A DNA stretch of 64,000 bases, taken from NCBI RefSeq assembly GCF_017310015.1, contig NZ_CP022297.1, positions 2,046,001 to 2,110,000 of the forward strand. Reading direction: 5' to 3'. Positions 61,961 to 64,000 of this stretch are shown one piece after another. Numbering within the stretch: position 1 is the stretch's first letter; each line of letters starts with the position of its first letter. The notes under the pieces were generated by a model. It made no database searches and was not told the DNA's origin. It was given only the letters and a program-made list of their open reading frames with translations. The DNA is from Marinobacterium iners (lineage in GTDB: Bacteria > Pseudomonadota > Gammaproteobacteria > Pseudomonadales > Balneatricaceae). A program made the translations under genes and the position numbers.

Positions 61961-63139
61961 TCAGGCCACACGGCCAAGCATGTCGCGCGCAATCACTTCC
62001 TTCATGATTTCGGAAGTACCGGCATAAATGGTCTGGATGCGCGCATCCACGTAGAAGCGCGAAATGGGGTATTCCAGTGTGTAGCCATAACCGCCGAACA
62101 GTTGCAGGCAGCGATCGATGCTGCTGCACTGCATCTCGCTGAGCATCAGCTTCAGCGTTGCGGCATCGACAGGGCTCATCTGCCCTGCTCTGTATCGCTG
62201 CAGGCACTGGTTGAAATAGGCACGCCCCATTTCCAGCTCGGCACGCACCTGTGCCAGCGTGAAGCGTGAGTTCTGGAAATCAGCGATGCGCTGACCAAAG
62301 GCATGGCGTTCCTGCACGTATTCCAGCGTCAGCTGCATGGCCCCTTCGATGGCACCCAGCGCCTGGGCTGCAACACCCAAACGCTCACGTGGCAGTTCCT
62401 GCATCAGGTAGGCAAACCCCTTCCCGGCTTCTCCAAGCAGGGCCTCGTTGGGCACGATGAGATCATCAAAAAAGAGTTCCGCAGTATCGCTGGCGTGCTG
62501 CCCGATCTTGCGGATTGACTTGCCGCGTGAGAATCCCGGCAGGCGCGTATCAACCAGAAACAGCGATACACCCCGGGCACCGGCGGCGGGATCGGTCTTG
62601 GCACATACAATCACCATATCCGCCAGTTGCCCATTGGTGATGAACACCTTGGTGCCATTCAACTTCCAGCCCGACTCAACCTTTTCGGCCGTGGTGCGCA
62701 TCGCAGCCAGATCACTGCCGGCCCCCGGCTCCGTCATCGCGATGGCTCCCAGTACCTCACCGCTGGCCATGCGCGGCAGCCAATGCTGTTGCTGTGCGTC
62801 AGAGCCAAGATGCAACAGATAGGGGATCACAATGTTGGTGTGGATGTTGTAACCGCTGGCCAGACCACCAAACCCCTGCCGTGAGATCTCTTCACAGATC
62901 ATCAGGCAGATTTCAACACCGGCTCCCGAGCCGCCCAGTGCCTCGGGCAGATCAACACCCAGCAGGCCGGCCTCGCCCAACCGACACCAAAGGTCACGTG
63001 GAAGCTGGTGTGCCGCTTCCCATTCCTCGTAGTCAGGCGCCACTTCCTGATGCAGAATGCGTCTGACCATTTCCTGAAACAGAGCGCGATCCTCGTCCTC
63101 TGCCGTTTCATGATTCAGGTTGTGCATCTGTGTATTCAT
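61961..63139 (-). CDS. acyl-CoA dehydrogenase
   Basis: 392 aa FAD enzyme making the first double bond in acyl-CoA. FAD/substrate blocks IAMTEPGAGSDLAAM and KVFITNGQLADMVIV, then ending IQTIYAGTSEIMKEVIARDML. The catalytic Glu of short- and medium-chain enzymes in the Y-E-G-T motif is replaced by Ala (YAGTSEI), so the base is probably elsewhere, as in isovaleryl- or long-chain-type enzymes. The start at 63139 has AAGGG 7 nt upstream; longer in-frame readings enter the promoter region. First gene of the operon and divergent from the AraC regulator. Confidence 0.92.
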   Translation of the reverse strand: MNTQMHNLNHETAEDEDRALFQEMVRRILHQEVAPDYEEWEAAHQLPRDLWCRLGEAGLLGVDLPEALGGSGAGVEICLMICEEISRQGFGGLASGYNIHTNIVIPYLLHLGSDAQQQHWLPRMASGEVLGAIAMTEPGAGSDLAAMRTTAEKVESGWKLNGTKVFITNGQLADMVIVCAKTDPAAGARGVSLFLVDTRLPGFSRGKSIRKIGQHASDTAELFFDDLIVPNEALLGEAGKGFAYLMQELPRERLGVAAQALGAIEGAMQLTLEYVQERHAFGQRIADFQNSRFTLAQVRAELEMGRAYFNQCLQRYRAGQMSPVDAATLKLMLSEMQCSSIDRCLQLFGGYGYTLEYPISRFYVDARIQTIYAGTSEIMKEVIARDMLGRVA

Positions 63140-63326
63140 ACTAAGCCCTTTATTGTTGTTTTTACCTTCGGGGCCACCGGCCGGTTGACCATTAAGGCCA
63201 TTTAAAGCCTTTAAATAATGGCTTTGAATGACAGAACCGGTCGTTTTAATTGATCGAAATGGCCAATTTCTGATGCAGCTTTGCAGAATGCTTGGCATGA
63301 CCTGAGCCGTTCTGCACAATGGCGAG

Positions 63327-64000
63327 ATGTCAGCACATGAGCTTCCACGCCCTTCCCACAAGGCGCACATCGCCAACCATTTCATCAATGCTTGCCTCAG
63401 CGGTGCACTGCGGCGTGGCGCGTGTCGTGATACCTTGCTTCACGAGGCCAGTATTCCAGTGGACTGGGTCAATCGCCCTGAAATGCTGCTCACCGAGCAA
63501 CAATTGAGTGATCTCATCCGTGCCGTTTGGCGCTTTACCCATTGCGAGTTCATGGGGCTATCGCCAAGTATTTGCAGAAGAGGTGTATTTGCACTGATGG
63601 CAGAATTGGCCTGCGGGGCCAAAACACTGGGCGGCATGTTGCGCCAGAGTGCCCGCTTTTATCGGGCGGTTACGGATGATCTCGATATTGGGCTTGATCC
63701 TGAAGACGATGCCTCGCTGGTGTTCTACAGCCTGCACCTGAAGCATGACGGAGAAGACCCGGATCACCTGCTGCAGGAGTTCATGCTGTTGATGTGGCAG
63801 CGTTTCGCGAGTTGGCTGGTCGGTCAGCAGATTCCCGTGGCAAGTACCAGTTTCGCCTACCCTACCCCTGGTCATGCCGCGTCATACCGCGCCATGTTTC
63901 TGGGTGAGTTGCTATACGAGCAGGAGCGCTGCGGGTTTTGCATGCACCCGCGTTTTCTACAACTGCCGATCGTCCGAAATGCAAGTGAGCTGGACTCTTT
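63327..64000 (+). CDS. AraC-family regulator (arabinose-binding-type N-terminal domain), partial
   Basis: 224 codons before the window edge; the frame is open to the end. The visible part is the PF12625-type N-terminal domain: LRRGACRDTLLHEA near the start, LMAELACGAKTLGGMLRQSARFY, and MWQRFASWLVGQQIPVAS. The C-terminal helix-turn-helix lies beyond the edge. It is divergent from the acyl-CoA dehydrogenase gene with about 190 nt between, so it is the likely regulator of the beta-oxidation operon. The start at 63327 is by position; no strong ribosome site. Confidence 0.88.
   Translation, partial: MSAHELPRPSHKAHIANHFINACLSGALRRGACRDTLLHEASIPVDWVNRPEMLLTEQQLSDLIRAVWRFTHCEFMGLSPSICRRGVFALMAELACGAKTLGGMLRQSARFYRAVTDDLDIGLDPEDDASLVFYSLHLKHDGEDPDHLLQEFMLLMWQRFASWLVGQQIPVASTSFAYPTPGHAASYRAMFLGELLYEQERCGFCMHPRFLQLPIVRNASELDS

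Overview
The window is a chromosomal segment of a Gram-negative gammaproteobacterium. The signs are periplasmic c-type cytochrome and quinoproteins, an outer-membrane porin, Rnk, NsrR, an MdlAB-type exporter and many TRAP transporters. The closest fit by gene content is a marine, Pseudomonas/Marinobacterium-like heterotroph, but the genus is my inference. No rRNA, tRNA or CRISPR was seen.

Layout. 1-7.8 kb is housekeeping and accessory: paaK (end of a phenylacetate operon that lies off the left edge), rnk, an NsrR-type NO sensor, an EamA exporter and a heterodimeric ABC exporter. 7.8-32.5 kb is a large periplasmic alcohol-oxidation island of the exa/ped type. It has two PQQ alcohol dehydrogenases, one with the lanthanide-type Asp (pedH-like) and one with the calcium-type Ser (exaA/pedE-like). 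With them are cytochrome c550 PedF, a Sox-like carrier, a metallo-hydrolase, a rhodanese-like CXXXCW protein, an orphan binding protein, a porin and a four-gene PQQ-associated ABC module. The regulators are ErbR, NosP-NahK, an EraSR-like pair and ErcA-ErcS. PQQ biosynthesis and aldehyde dehydrogenase genes are not in the window. A recurring ACTAC(C/T) element lies upstream of most transcription units of this island.

32.5-39.1 kb holds NDH-2, an ADP-ribosylglycohydrolase-like protein, a PAS chemoreceptor, LysE, MocR and a small membrane protein. 39.1-50.3 kb is one minus-strand run: mdlC (benzoylformate decarboxylase), a benzaldehyde dehydrogenase, a first TRAP transporter, mdlB (mandelate dehydrogenase), mdlA (mandelate racemase) and a second TRAP transporter. 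Together these should import both mandelate enantiomers and convert them to benzoate. A divergent LysR gene faces mdlC but is split by an IS66-family (TnpC-only) element with a clean 8-bp target duplication.

53-64 kb is a second minus-strand operon for beta-oxidation-like acyl-CoA breakdown: acyl-CoA dehydrogenase, thiolase, 3-hydroxyacyl-CoA dehydrogenase/enoyl-CoA hydratase, acyl-CoA ligase, enoyl-CoA hydratase and a TRAP binding protein. A divergent AraC gene runs off the right edge. The enoyl-CoA hydratase is split by an IS1634-type element with a 6-bp duplication. The TRAP dctP at its end has an apparent frameshift at a six-A tract and is followed by a decayed stub of dctQ. The stub matches the intact dctQ at 40.5-41.0 kb, which suggests the mandelate module was inserted between dctP and dctQM of this operon.
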